A stretch of 64,000 nt of DNA from positions 11,778,975-11,842,974 of the forward strand of contig NC_133777.1 of NCBI RefSeq assembly GCF_003597395.2, read 5' to 3'. Position 1 is the stretch's first letter; each line of letters opens with the position of its first letter. A program made the translations under genes and the position numbers. Shown here piece after piece: positions 53,461 to 64,000 of the stretch. The stretch is from Chelonoidis abingdonii (Eukaryota; Chordata; Testudines; Testudinidae). The notes beneath the pieces were generated by a model, which saw nothing but the letters and a program-made list of their open reading frames with translations, was not told the origin of the DNA and did not search any database.

Positions 53461-54819
53461 ATGAGAAGGGGGGGGGAGAGCTCCCCACGGGGAAAGCCTC
53501 TTCCCCCAGTCCCTAGCCGGAGGCTCCCACCCCTGCACCAAACTTCTCCGCCTCTGCTGGCTGGCAGGCTGGGCTGGGTTCCTCACGAGGCCTTACCTTC
53601 AGCTGGCTGTAGTAAAAACCCCACGCTGGGAGGGAGGGAGATTAACCTCGGCCGCGCCGGGCTGGGCTTGGGAGAGGCACAGACACGGTGCTCAAGCCGC
53701 AGCACGGGCTCTGGGCTCCCTGCAAACTTTCACTGTAACTTTTTCGGGCTGCTGTTTCCTTTCCGTTCCGAGCCTGGCTGGGACCCGGGAGCCGGCCGGT
53801 TCCGGGGTAATTAGCGACCCACCCCACTCCTCCGGCAGGCGCAGTCTGGAAGAGATGCCAGGCTGAAGCAGCTGCTCGTTAATTGTCCTGGAGAGAAGGG
53901 GATTAGCCGGGGCTAGAGGGAAGGGATCACCAGCCTAACGCAGCAGGGGAGTCGCCGGGGGCGCGACGCTGGGGGTGGATCTGGCCCGGCAAAGGGTGGG
54001 CTGGGTGTTAGGAAGGGGCAACATTGGCTAGGGGCGTCTTCAGGCGCAGAGCCAGAGCCTTGGGCTGTAGCAGTGTCCCGGCCCCTCCAGCCCTTTCCGG
54101 AGCCCCAGAGCCATCCCGCAGAGCTCTCCTGGGAAGCGAGCTGCTGGCACAGCCCGGGCGGGCGGGTGTCGCCAGTCACCAGCGCGGGGGCGGAAGTTTC
54201 GCCGCACGCGGAGGAGCAAATGACACTGCAGGAATGTTGCCCAGCCAGCCGCAAAGCCGGGCGGGACCCGCGCAGCCCACAGCGAGCCCGGGGGTGGAGG
54301 GTGACTTGTCCCCGCGCTGGGTGGACTCGCAATGGTCCGCCTGCGAAAGCGAACAGTTGGGAGGCCCGGGGACGGGCCAAGAGGTGGAGCAGTAACAAGG
54401 TGATTGATCCCCAGCCCCCGTGTCTCTAAAAACTCCTGGGGTGGGACGGGGGGGGAACACATATTCTCCCTCCCCCAGCTGAGGAGGGAGTTTCTTGTTA
54501 AACCCAAAGTCCCACCAGGCCAGTCTCACCACAGGAGGGGAAATCCGCTGCAGCACCTGCTGGAGCAACTGCCCTCCCTTCCCTCCCCTGGGAGGAATCT
54601 CCCCCCCCCCCCGCCCTTCACTGCCTGCTGGAAATGCTGCCTGCTCCTGTCCCACGCGCTTCAACAGGTGTTCGGGGTCGAGAGCAGCTTTTCCGGCTGG
54701 GGGTAGATCTCTGCTGATGAAGCTACTGGCCTCTCCCAGCCCGCCCTTCTTTCTGCCCCCCCACCTCCGCTGCAAAGCGAGCGGGCCCTTTCTCGGTGGG
54801 TGAAGTGCCCAAGCGCCTC

Positions 54820-55150
54820 TTTCATAGCCAATGGCCGAAATTCAACCGGGATCAGTCAAGATACCAAGAACAATTCACCCCACCGCCGCGGATCAGACAC
54901 GTGCATTGAGACTTACTAGTGGCGAGAATCAAATCAGTAGATACACCTTTAGCTGAGAGAAAATGCATCCCACAGGGAAAGGGGCTCGTGGCTTGCCTAG
55001 GAGCGAAAGAGCAGCTTTCCTCTCCATTACTCCTCTCATTTCCGGAAATTAATGAGCTGGAGAACTTGTGTCTAGCGCAGAGAGGCCTCCACACACATCA
55101 AAACACACGCAACGCATTTGCCACACAAGCCTTTCAGTCAGGCATGTTGC
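54820..55150. promoter_or_regulatory. Candidate conserved element at the right edge of the CpG domain
   Basis: Repeat-free, CpG-retaining, AT-richer stretch: CCGAAATTCAACCGGGATCA, GCGAGAATCAAATCAGTAGA, CGGAAATTAATGAGCTGGAG. Frames at 54852-55158 have no similarity. Confidence 0.3.
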
Positions 55151-55237
55151 AGCATTAGCCCTGGAAGGGGAGGTGGGGGGATGTAAAGAGATAGGCGAGA
55201 TAGTGGAGAGCTGGGCTCTTCATTTCTTTCGGCTCAA

Positions 55238-55252
55238 TAATAATAATAAAAA
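55238..55252. repeat. (AAT)n microsatellite
   Basis: A short run of AATAATAATAAT followed by AAAAATAC. Confidence 0.7.
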
Positions 55253-55460
55253 TACAGCCAAGAAATGAGGCAAAATGTAGTAAAGCTGGAAGACAGCCTG
55301 GGAACAAGTGAGATGGTGGGGTCTCCAGCTGACAACCTGGCTTGCTACTTAGTCAAGTTCAAAACAGGGGCTTCTGAAGGCAGCATCCAAACAAAGGGAA
55401 GGAAATTGTATGGAAAACAGAGGGGGGTGATGGACAGGGGCAAGGCTGGGTCTGTCCAGC

Positions 55461-55620
55461 CAGTGGTTCTCAACCTGTTTACCACTGTGGCTCCCCTATG
55501 TGGCTCACAATGTGTTATGTGGGCTGCATCCAATACTACCTGTCTGGCCCTGAAGATGTTACATGGGCTGCAACTCTGTGCTGATTGGGCCACGAGCGGC
55601 CCACAGGTTGAGAAGCACTG
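55461..55620. mobile_element. Short hAT-type element
   Basis: The terminal inverted repeats are CAGTGGTTCTCAACCTGT and, from the right, CAGTGCTTCTCAACCTGT (17 of 18 match). The CAGTGGTTCTCAACC end is the classic hAT/Charlie-type terminus. It is 160 bases long and non-coding. The 8-base flanks (TGTCCAGC and GCCCAGGA) do not match, so the duplication has decayed or the copy is deleted at one side. The frame 55265-55687 crosses it and is spurious. Confidence 0.8.
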
Positions 55621-55854
55621 GCCCAGGAAGATGCACCCTGTCCTATTCTACTTGAAAGGGCTTCTCTGCTCCAGGGCCCTGGCTTGACCTTCTGCCCCTA
55701 TTGGAAGGCTGCTCCTTGTATTGCTATTTGAGATCTTTGGGCTTTGGTGTTTCTTCTCTCTAATTCATGTTACTGAAACTACTAGAGGAATAGAATTAAT
55801 CATTGCTGTTTGTATTGCAGCAGGACCTGCAGGGTCAGGGGCCTTTTGGACTGA

Positions 55855-56160
55855 GCATTGTACAGACCTGCCTTTATATGCCCCTTTTCAGCACCAAGCA
55901 TTTCACAGAGCTGGGCAGCTATAATTATCCCCTTTTTGCCAGTATGGGGGAGGGAGACAGATTAAATGACTTGCCTATGGTCTCAGGGCCTGTCAATGGT
56001 AGAGGCAAGAGTAGAACTTAGCTCATACCCATGGGATCATGCGGATGGGGTGAGCCCCATCTTTAATCTGTTAGCCTCATTTTACAGAGGGAAGAAACCA
56101 ATGCCCAAAGGAGTTCATTGTTCTTCCTTTTTCCCAATTAGGTCAATAGAAACCCCCCAA
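55855..56160 (-). repeat. MIR SINE region, antisense, possibly two copies
   Basis: CAGCACCAAGCATTTCACAG and TAATTATCCCCTTTTTGCCA, GATTAAATGACTTGCCTATG, TCAATGGTAGAGGCAAGAGT. A second CTCATTTTACAGAGGGAAGA block lies at 56076-56095. Confidence 0.5.
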
Positions 56161-57164
56161 TCAACCCAATGAGCAACAGATCCAGCCCCTAAGTAACTTG
56201 CCCATAACCTTTCTTCCAGGCAACATAAGCAGCTGAGCTAATTTTGGCCTGTTGCTTGGATCCACAGATCTCTGAGGCATTTGATAAATGCCTTGGTCAG
56301 GGACGGGGGGAAAGTTAAATGAAGTAGAGTGAAACCCCTTAAGAATGGCTGCCATTGGGATTCCACCTGGCCTGGCCATCAAAAGATGGCTGCATAAGCC
56401 CCTGTTCACCAAACAACCTTTCTGAGTCAAGTTCACGACTCAGTCTTTGAGGCGTTCCAGGTTTGTGTGTGCGCACTGGGGGATAGAAGGCTGGTTTTAC
56501 GCTGCATGGGGAAGGGAGACCAGAAAAGGGTAGATGGATCTCTGCATTCTGGGCTCTATGTTCTAAAGAGGTGCACAGATACCTGTGAGGTTTTAGCTGG
56601 CCAGTCTGCTGCTCAGTGCACTGTCCTGTGCCTCTCTAGCTTTACCTGCTCTTAAACAGAAAGGTCTGTGGATCCAGGCCTCCTTTTAGGCAGATCCCAC
56701 CTCTGGATATGGTATAATGTGAACATGTAGTAATGTTTTCACTGTACCATGCACCCTCCCCTACTGAGCACTTTCTTTGGCATCTTCCTCTCTTGTCCCC
56801 CCCGCCCCCGCACTGTGATATAGCGCTGGCTAATCAAAGCCTAGTTTGGTACAGCAGCTTCCCTTCCAGCAGCATTAGTGGGTGGAATAATACACCAGTG
56901 CTGCTTATGAGACTACTCAGGTGAGTAAGGGCAGGCAGGATCAGGCCCTCAAAATGGGAGATCTGTGAAACCCCATGGGACGCTGCCACTAGGAGGTGAC
57001 CATAAAGCAGAGGTATTACTCTAGTGCCATGCTGGAGCTCAGACTGCAAGGCCCATCTTTTCTCCCAGCCACTTGAAGAAGTAGGTGGGCTAGGGAGTTT
57101 CAGCCAAGGTCAGTGTTTATCACTCACCTTATTTATCCCTGGACATGATCAGTTTGTTAGGGGT
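56161..57164. other. Unassigned sequence
   Basis: MIR-like wording (AAGTAACTTGCCCATAACCT) persists at about 56192-56211. Otherwise nothing is recognised. Confidence 0.35.
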
Positions 57165-57250
57165 GGAATTTTCAAAAGCTCAGGTTTGTACCTAGCTCCC
57201 ACGGGCTTTCAATGCTTCATCCCCTATAGGCATTTTTGAAAAACTCACCC
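57165..57250. repeat. Short palindromic repeat (AATTTTCAAAAG ends)
   Basis: GGAATTTTCAAAAGCTCAGG at the left and GCATTTTTGAAAAACTCACC at the right are inverted. The centre CCCACGGGCTTTCAATG resembles CCCATTGACTTTCAATGGG of related repeats. Confidence 0.5.
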
Positions 57251-57944
57251 GCTGTTCCCCTAGATAAATAAAAACATTTTACAAGGACATCATTTGTAAG
57301 CATTGCTAGGCTGGCAGGTGCACAGAACAGGGCCTGTTGGTAGAACGTTGTTACAAATCGAGATAACTGAAGAAAGAAAAAGAAATAGGGACTTCTAAAT
57401 CAGCTGCTCCAAACGCATTCATCCAACAGGAACTGACTACTGTACAGCCTCTAGCCCTATATTTAGTAAGATCTAAATCAGACATTGATAATATTATTAA
57501 AGACAGGAAGAAGTAAAATAAGATATAGTCTTGTTTGGATGACTGATCTAGTTAACCTCGAGGAGGGGAGGAAAGATGTTACAATGAAAATATCAGGGAT
57601 CAGAAAAAGCTAGATTGACAGTTTCCCCTTAACAGCAGAATACACACTGTTGACACAGCAGGTTCTAAAAAGTCCTAACCCAATTTAGCAAGCAATAACC
57701 AATTGAAGGTGATTAATAAAACATTTGCTGTTTCACCCGATTATGTGGAGGTGGAGTAGCAATGAGAGAGCTATTTGTCACAGCTCTCATGCTGGCCTCT
57801 GCACATCAACTGGTCCACGTGAGACTAGATAAAGTAATTGGCAAAGAATGTACATGATAGACCAGTGGCTAGTCAGTGGCCCATTTAACTGTGCAAAGTG
57901 GGTTTTGGATAATAAATTGGGTAGAATAATGACATTGATCTGTA
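57251..57944. other. Unassigned sequence
   Basis: No repeat recognised. 57680-57860 is repeat-free with TAAT cores (AGGTGATTAATAAAACATTT, AGATAAAGTAATTGGC) and could be regulatory, with low support. Confidence 0.3.
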
Positions 57945-58135
57945 GTGTGACCTTGGGCACCTCTCTGTGCTTCTGTTTCTTTTCCCATCCTTTGCTTGTC
58001 TTGTCTGTTTAGACTGTAAGCTCTTCAGGGCAGAGACTGTCTATTACCCTGTGTTTATGCTGCACCTAGCACCGGCCCTTCCCAGCCCCGGATCCAGATT
58101 GGTTGGGATCAAGGTGCTACCATAATAATAAAAAC
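57945..58135 (+). repeat. MIR-family SINE with well preserved 3' half
   Basis: GTGTGACCTTGGGCACCTCT, TAGACTGTAAGCTCTTCAGG, GCAGAGACTGTCTATTACCC, GTTTATGCTGCACCTAGCAC, TTGGTTGGGATCAAGGTGCT, ACCATAATAATAA. This is the sense orientation of the 5272-5540 element; this copy defines the 3' tail. Confidence 0.78.
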
Positions 58136-59459
58136 CTCTGTGCTCAAAGAAAAATTAAAACGGTTAAAAGTTGACACAGACTAAACTAAAAAGGGGATAT
58201 TTGTATTCCTTATACTTTTGTCTGCAGCGTTCACTCTCTTATGCTCTCAAACTGGAACTAACCTAGTCTGGTTACCACTGTAAATCAGCAGAATAGCTGT
58301 GTACCTTCAAACTGGGTGAACCTCACACTCCATTACAGAAGAGTTTCCCCCCAGAAGCAAATGCTTCAAGTAATTTAAAATAATAAATGTCAAAAGGCAG
58401 CACTGGTGAGACTCATTACAATAGCAAACCATTATATGGTCCCAGCAGAGGCAAGTCAAATTGGCCTTGCTGCAGATTTTAGTTTCAAGAGGCTAATGCA
58501 TAAAACTACTGATTGTGTGTGTGTACAAATAATAAGAAAAAATTGACAACGTGCTTTAACTAAAAAATAGAAAATGCTGCTTATGACTTAATAGTAGACA
58601 CCAGCTCTGGAGCAAATAAAAATACAGTGGGCTGGATCCTCAGCTCTTGTAAATTGACAGCGCTCCAATGATGGACGTTGATGGAGCAGTGTCTATTTAC
58701 ACCAGCTGAAGATCTCTGGCCTTGCATCTCGAATCTCCACCAGTCACTTCCTTCTAAGAAAAACTGGGAATAGAAACACTTTTTGTCAGTGGAAAGAGTG
58801 AATGAGCCCATGTTCTGAAGCCAATTCTCCTCTGCCAGCAGGAGGCGCTGTTACAGAATGAAAGGGTCAAAGTGCACTCTTCAAGGAGGAGGAGAGCTAT
58901 GCAACATCAGAAAGATCAGTTTTTTTCAATGTTAGATGCTGTGTGTGTGAGAGAGAGTGTTTTAGGCTTTATCTTAAAATCATCAGCTTAACTGGAAAAC
59001 AAAAGATGACATTTTACAGGCTTTTAGTCTTCTGAGTGGACTAGAGCCTTACAGAGCCAAGCTCTTTCTGTTGGGGAAAAGAGTTACCATGTCTTCACAA
59101 AAAAACTATATTTCAGAAAACTGTATTTTAAGATGCTCAGTCTTTGTGAGGATAAATATTTCCACACATCATTACTCCAATTTTTCAGCATGCTAATATT
59201 GCACCTGGGGCAAATCACATCTGCTAGAAACTTGACAGCCTGGATGCATTTGTATAGATTTTAATTCATTTTGATTTTATTGTCCATTGTGTCTTCAAAA
59301 ACTTTTTTAAAAGTCAGTTTGGAGCCAGTGAAATAGGACAGGTGTGGCAACTGCGTTTCTCTGTGTAAGCACACCATGGGCAAAGACAGGGCATGCTTTA
59401 GCACACTGTCCTGCCAATGTGCCCAACCATGATCTGGAAGGCTGGTTAGAGGATGATTC
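58136..59459. other. Mostly unassigned AT-rich sequence
   Basis: A dispersed-repeat copy (CTGGATCCTCAGCTCTTGTA ... TATTTACACCAGCTGAAGAT) lies at 58630-58725. No exon. Confidence 0.35.
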
Positions 59460-59735
59460 AGTCTCTACGGATATAGCTACACTTAAAACTGTACAGTGGA
59501 AGAGCTGCAGCATTATAGACACTCATTACAGCCATTGGAGCGGGTTTCCCATCCTGTAGTTCATCCACCTTCCTGAGAGGCAGTAGTTAGGTCAATGGAA
59601 GAATTCATCCATCAACCTTGCACTGTCTATACCAGCGGATTGGCCAGCATTGCTGTGTGGCTTTTTCACACCCCATGAGAGATGTAGCTCTGCTGATATA
59701 AATTTTCAGTGTAGACCAGCCCTAGGCCCATTCTC
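59460..59735. mobile_element. MITE remnant (TGTAGACCAGCCCT end)
   Basis: It ends with TTTTCAGTGTAGACCAGCCC (59707-59726). Inside, GGTCAATGGAAGAATTCATC and TGTGGCTTTTTCACACCCCA reappear inverted in the element at 60070-60240 (GGTGTGAAAAAGCCACAGCT and GAAAGAAGAATTCATCCATT). Left boundary uncertain. Confidence 0.5.
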
Positions 59736-59749
59736 TTGGTCTGATAGCA

Positions 59750-60036
59750 GAGGCCTGGTCTACACCTCAAGTTTACATCGACCTAGCTGTGTCACTAAGG
59801 GGGGCAAAAAAATCCACCCCCCTGAGGAACATAGTTAAGCCAACCTAAGACCCAGTGTGAACAGCACTAGGTCACCAGAAGAATTCTTCTTTCAGTCTAG
59901 TTACCACATCTCAGAGAGGTGGATTCAGTTCATCACAGAAGAACCCCTTTCGTCACTGTAATACGTGTCTATGCTACAGTGGTGCAGCTGCAGTGCTACA
60001 GCTGTGCTGCTGTGGTGTAGACACATTCTGAGACTG
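59750..60036. mobile_element. MITE with GGTCTACACC ends
   Basis: Left end GCCTGGTCTACACCTCAAGT; right, reverse complemented, GAATGTGTCTACACCACAGC. The internal GGCAAAAAAATCCACCCCCC and ACCAGAAGAATTCTTCTTTC (self-complementary GAAGAATTCTTC) show the palindromic build. Non-coding; frames 59650-60219 are by-products. Confidence 0.65.
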
Positions 60037-60069
60037 CCAGCAACAGTGGCAGTTGGCACCAATTGGAAT

Positions 60070-60240
60070 AGTGGTTTTGGGCTAGTCTACACGGGGAGCT
60101 TACATTGGCATAGCTACATCTCTCAGAGGTGTGAAAAAGCCACAGCTCAGAGTCTGATCTGTGCTGACCCAGCCCCCAATCTAATCAGTGCTAGGTTGAA
60201 AGAAGAATTCATCCATTGACCTAAATTCCGCCTCTTGGGA
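60070..60240. mobile_element. MITE with GCTAGTCTACAC end
   Basis: It starts GGGCTAGTCTACACGGGGAG and shares inverted internal blocks with 59460-59735. Together they look like two oppositely oriented copies of one family flanking the 59750-60036 element. Confidence 0.5.
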
Positions 60241-61324
60241 TACTACAGAGATGGAAGAACCACTCCTGGTGGGTGAGGTGGTGTCTACTCTGAAGCACTA
60301 CAGTCAGTCTCCAGTTGTATGGACACTGGCTTCACTAGAAACTGGATTGAGACCACTGAACTTATTGCACCTAGGGCACTGAGCAACCAGATGACGGTAA
60401 AAACTGTCCGTATCTACCAACCCAGGCTCTAGAGGTTTAAGACTTTTACCAGTGCCCTGAGCTAGCTGATCCCCCTCTCTTCCATTGTTTGCAACGCACT
60501 CTTTGAAGTGTGGAAATGAAATGTCACAGGCTCGATTTGAGTTTGTTCAGCTTGGAAGGTGTTGATTGCCATCTCCCTGTCATACCCGTATTCTTACCTA
60601 GCCCAAGCCAATGTGACATTGTTGCTTTACTTCAGATTTTGGCAACAGAATTGTCCGTTATGTCACCCTCAATGTCAGCATGGTTCTAGGGATGATTTAT
60701 CCCATACTCATTGATTTCAATGCTATGGCTTCCATTGATTTCAGGGGACATTTTATGAGGCCCGAGGATGGGAGTTTGTTAGCTGATAAACCCACTACCA
60801 CTCTACAGTGGCATAGAACTGTGATCATTTACTACCAGAACTGAAGTTTCAAGTTCTGGGGTTTTCTAAAGTTTGAGTGACAGAATGATGAATTTTAAAA
60901 GATTGAGTCCAGGGCACACAAGATTCACATAATGCATTACATTATGGGCCTAAATAACATGTTAATATTACAGAGATGGTATAGCACCTTCCATCTGAGG
61001 ACCATCAAACAAGTAGCTAAGTGAACAATTCACAGTGAATAATGTAATCAACGAAGTTTGCTTTTTTTCCTGTTTGAAAGTTGTCTGTGAAGAGAATGAA
61101 TGAATTTGTTGCTCAGAATTATTCACAAATTCCTTCAGTGAATAATTTTGGTTTGCAAGACCTCTCAAACTATGAATGTTACAAGCAAATATACAATTCA
61201 AAATGTGTTCTGTAGTTAATCATCATGGCACAAGTTTCAAATTGTCTATTTGGATGCAATGTTCTCAAGTTACCAGGCTGGTTTGTTATGGACTGCAAAT
61301 CAGCCAATCGGGAAACAGGAACAA
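60241..61324. other. Unassigned sequence
   Basis: A TCATTGATTTCAATGCTATG dispersed-repeat trace lies at about 60708-60727. Otherwise nothing is recognised. Confidence 0.35.
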
Positions 61325-61374
61325 TATCAGCTCCCCATTTGACAGCTGGAGAAACTGAGGCATGGCAAAATTAA
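61325..61374 (-). repeat. MIR SINE core fragment beside a MITE
   Basis: CCCCATTTGACAGCTGGAGA and AACTGAGGCATGG are the antisense MIR core, cut off by the MITE at 61375-61578. Confidence 0.5.
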
Positions 61375-61578
61375 GGCCTAAATTTTCAGAAGTGGCCACT
61401 GATTTTGGGTGCCTGGTCTGAGACACCTAGGACCTGTTTGTTTGAGGTGTTGAGGAATGCTGCTGAGTACCTATAACTTGTCTTCAGGTGGGGTTCAAAT
61501 TAGACTCTAGAGGTCTCACAGTGGGGACACAAACATTGAAGCTCCCAAATGTAGTGGACACTTATGAAAATTTAGGGC
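61375..61578. mobile_element. MITE with GGCCTAAATTTTCA-type inverted ends
   Basis: Left GGCCTAAATTTTCAGAAGTG; right, reverse complemented, GCCCTAAATTTTCATAAGTG. Third member of the family with 15863-16047 and 37404-37604, and the second one found beside a MIR core. Confidence 0.65.
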
Positions 61579-62384
61579 AAGATGTCGTGCAACAAGCCAG
61601 TGTCACAGATGGAATCCCCTGTCCTGTGCTTTCACCATAAAACCCGGATTGTCTTCCATAATAAAGTCCCTTTGGTATCTCAGTTGTCACCCACTGTAGC
61701 AAGCAGAAACCTGGCTGGAAGCCTGCCAGACAAGAACCACATTTTTTATTATGGAAATGCACGTGGAAAGTGATTTTTTATTTACACAGCATCAAATCAT
61801 AAATTTCTTAGGAGCTCAGATTCACCACTTCCCAAACCTTAGAACAAATAATCAAAACTCAGCCGGCGGGGCTCTTAGGGCTTTAAAAGAAAGCAGGTAA
61901 AGCCATTACCCTCACTTTGTATAGTAAAAATGATATGCATAAAGCTGCACAGAACAATCCTGCAAAGCTCAAAGGAAACAAATAGGTGACTTACACCATG
62001 AATTTCAATGGGCCTTTCTTCAGTAGGAATAATAGCCAGTAAGTCAGTGAAGTATTGCATAGAAAGATACTGAGCAGTTACACACACAGACACACACACA
62101 CCCTTACTAATGCAGTGCAATATTGTGCAATATTGTGTAGAAATAGATTGCACAGAAATTATGCAGTGGAAGCTGGAGTCATGCTGTGAGATAAGGCTCT
62201 CTTCATGGAGTTGGCTTGGGCATGTTACAATAATAATGATTTGTTTTTTTAACTAGGAGGAATTACCCTATAACTTCCCAGGAAAGTTGGCTTTGCCATC
62301 CATTTATCCAGGACGTTTGGCTCAGATGCAGCATCTGGTTTGCAGTCAATTTCCTGCACTTTACCCAATTTTTCAGTGGGGTTG
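61579..62384. other. Unassigned sequence
   Basis: A short CA stretch lies at 62090-62101. No exon recognised. Confidence 0.4.
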
Positions 62385-62525
62385 GCTAAAGCACAAGGAG
62401 GTCCCATGACTTGACCGAGGCCAAACAATGAGTCAGTAGCTCAGCTGGGATTAGAACTCAGGCCTTGAGGGAACACTGTAACCAAGTTTCTTATTAGTCC
62501 TAATAGCTTCCTGCCTATTGCAGTC
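62385..62525 (-). repeat. MIR SINE 5' part, antisense
   Basis: AAGGAGGTCCCATGACTTGA, CCAAACAATGAGTCAGTAGC and GGGATTAGAACTCAGGCCTT follow the antisense MIR order (gacttgcccaaggtcacaca...gcagagctgggattagaac). Confidence 0.6.
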
Positions 62526-64000
62526 ATGGCTACAAAACCAGGCGAAAACCAATCTTGCTTCAGGATCCTTTAGATAATGGTCACAGCTTAAGGATAAATG
62601 CAATCAATTGGAGACAGGGCCTAAGTTATGTGCTGACCCCCTGCCACATACACTTTCCAATCCCTAGTTCTGCATTCTCAGTCTCACATAGACCTTCATT
62701 TCTTCCTATACCCAGTTCTAAATAAACCCACACCTTCACCTGGTACCCTGTTCCATCTTACATCTACATGGAGCTGACCTCCAACATAGCATCACATTTC
62801 CCACCAACACCTGCCTGCCACTAAAATCTTGTCCCCCAAGCAGCATCGAACTGAGACATAAACATTGACTACTCCTTTCTCCAGTGACACAACCTCCCTA
62901 TGGTCTCCCATACACCCCTGCTTGCAGAGCTATACCCAACACTGCCACAACCCTCAAATCCCCCTGAAACATGCACTGTCCCTCCTCCCACCCACCCAAT
63001 TACACTATCATATCCTAGGTAAGAATATCCGCTCACAGCTACTTGTTACAAGGAAGACAGTTTGCATACAGTACGTGATAGTCTATTCTGTAGCGCCTAT
63101 GATAGATTGAGACTGATACTAGCAACTGGCTCCTTTGGGACATTCTGCAATGCAAATTCAAGCTCTTCTCTGCAGTTTCACCACCTTGTCTTCGCTTCTG
63201 AGTATTTTCATAAAAGTCTAATGTGAAACGGAAAGATTATTTGTGAAGAGTCTACGTCAGTCTTAAATGTCACCTCCAAGGATACGGCTGGAGGACAAGT
63301 GTTGGTCTGACAGTGAGGGATGGATCGTAACCTCCTGAGTATTTGTTGCCTGTCATGTTAACCGGGTTGGTAGAATAGAATTCAGGCGGTACCAGAAGGA
63401 AGTATGCACGCTCAGTGTACCAGGATGGCTGGCGTTTTCCAGAGATGATTGTTTGGAGAATATCTATTTTATTAAAAGCTTCATAGTGAGAGAGAATACA
63501 CTAAATAATTATCTGTCTCCTCCCCTCCCCACATTTTCTGAGCAGTTCTATTCATAAGGCCCAAGCAATGCTAACTGGCGCCAAATCTGCATCAATAGTT
63601 TCTGACAAGACCACTTTTATCTCCTCCCTGGACTTGAATGACCTGAATGCATGTGCTACCTGTGAAGGTAACTGTTCTAGCTAATGCGTGCAGTCCAAAA
63701 TTGAACAGTCTCAAGAAATCATTTATAGAAGCGTGGCAGGTGGAGATAATACTGTCAGCCCAACTTTCAAACTTGGGCACCTTCACAGGACAGCCAAATC
63801 CTGCATTTCCATGCTAAAATGGACAGCTTGGTGGAAAACCCCTCTTGCTTATGCCTAGATAGTCATCTGAACATACTGGACATTCAAATGCTACCTTAGT
63901 TCAGGAACCTGAGTTTGAAAATTACCTTTCCCATATGCAGGTCTCAGTTCCTCCCGCTCCTCCTGGCTTTCCTGACTGATGCAGAAAACAGCATGGCAGA
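62526..64000. other. Unassigned sequence, partly C-rich
   Basis: 62630-63010 is markedly C-rich on the plus strand and may be a very old repeat, but I could not classify it. 63755-63930 resembles the AAATTTTC/TTTGAAAATT repeat family. No exon is seen up to the window end. Confidence 0.35.

Larger units (their letters stand above)
51650..54390. promoter_or_regulatory. CpG island D, the densest
   Basis: The most CpG-rich part of the window. An impure CA/CG microsatellite lies at 51681-51716. Homopolymer tracts lie at 53169-53180 (G) and 53316-53350 (G-rich). Frames up to 216 codons on both strands (52009-52659 minus, 52259-52651 plus, 53913-54398 minus, 54040-54507 minus) overlap each other and carry no recognisable domain. 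Promoter-like signals inside are listed separately. Confidence 0.7.

Overview
This window looks like nuclear DNA of a reptile, most probably a hard-shelled (cryptodiran) turtle. The evidence is the repeat content. There are many CR1 LINEs in both orientations, abundant MIR/CORE-type SINE copies, an old L2 LINE, a 5S rRNA-derived SINE, and large numbers of short palindromic DNA transposons with GTCTACAC-type ends. There is also a SINE family (head TAGCCGTGTTAGTCTG, body with GTGGCACCTTATAGACTAAC) that I associate with turtles. Species-level assignment is inference. No protein-coding gene, tRNA, rRNA or other functional RNA gene could be recognised with confidence. Every open frame of 60-268 codons I examined is either inside a repeat, a fragment of CR1 reverse transcriptase, or an unrecognised frame opened by GC-rich or tandem sequence. 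The only protein homology I can defend is to decayed CR1 ORF2.

Layout. 1-43.7 kb is an AT-rich, CpG-poor intergenic or intronic desert built from repeats separated by unique sequence. Notable parts are CR1 copies at 8.5-10.0, 11.7-12.7, 16.6-17.2 and 18.3-20.2 kb. The last of these holds nested DNA transposons. Two SINE copies are folded back on themselves (16.15 and 24.2 kb). A 5S-derived SINE lies at 30.2-30.7 kb, a pile-up of five mobile elements at 33.2-34.7 kb, and an L2-like LINE at 41.4-42.7 kb. Repeat-free, TAAT-rich stretches at about 13.5-14.1 and 39.3-39.8 kb are candidate conserved non-coding elements.

43.75-44.47 kb is a degenerate minisatellite. Immediately after it, 44.5-54.9 kb is a GC-rich domain of several CpG islands alternating with short AT-rich, homeodomain-site-rich segments. 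It has GC boxes, CCAAT and TATA-like boxes and a good minus-strand splice donor, but no exon I can name. This architecture is typical of the 5' end or regulatory domain of a developmental regulator; the gene itself is not identifiable here. From 55 kb to the end the sequence returns to repeat-rich AT-type DNA, including a small hAT element at 55.5 kb and a MITE cluster at 59.4-60.2 kb.

I found no novel multi-gene system. The most interesting signals are the two fold-back SINEs (one with a 12-bp target duplication), the datable nested insertions, the palindromic hAT family with exact 8-bp duplications, and the orphan CpG-island/regulatory cluster.
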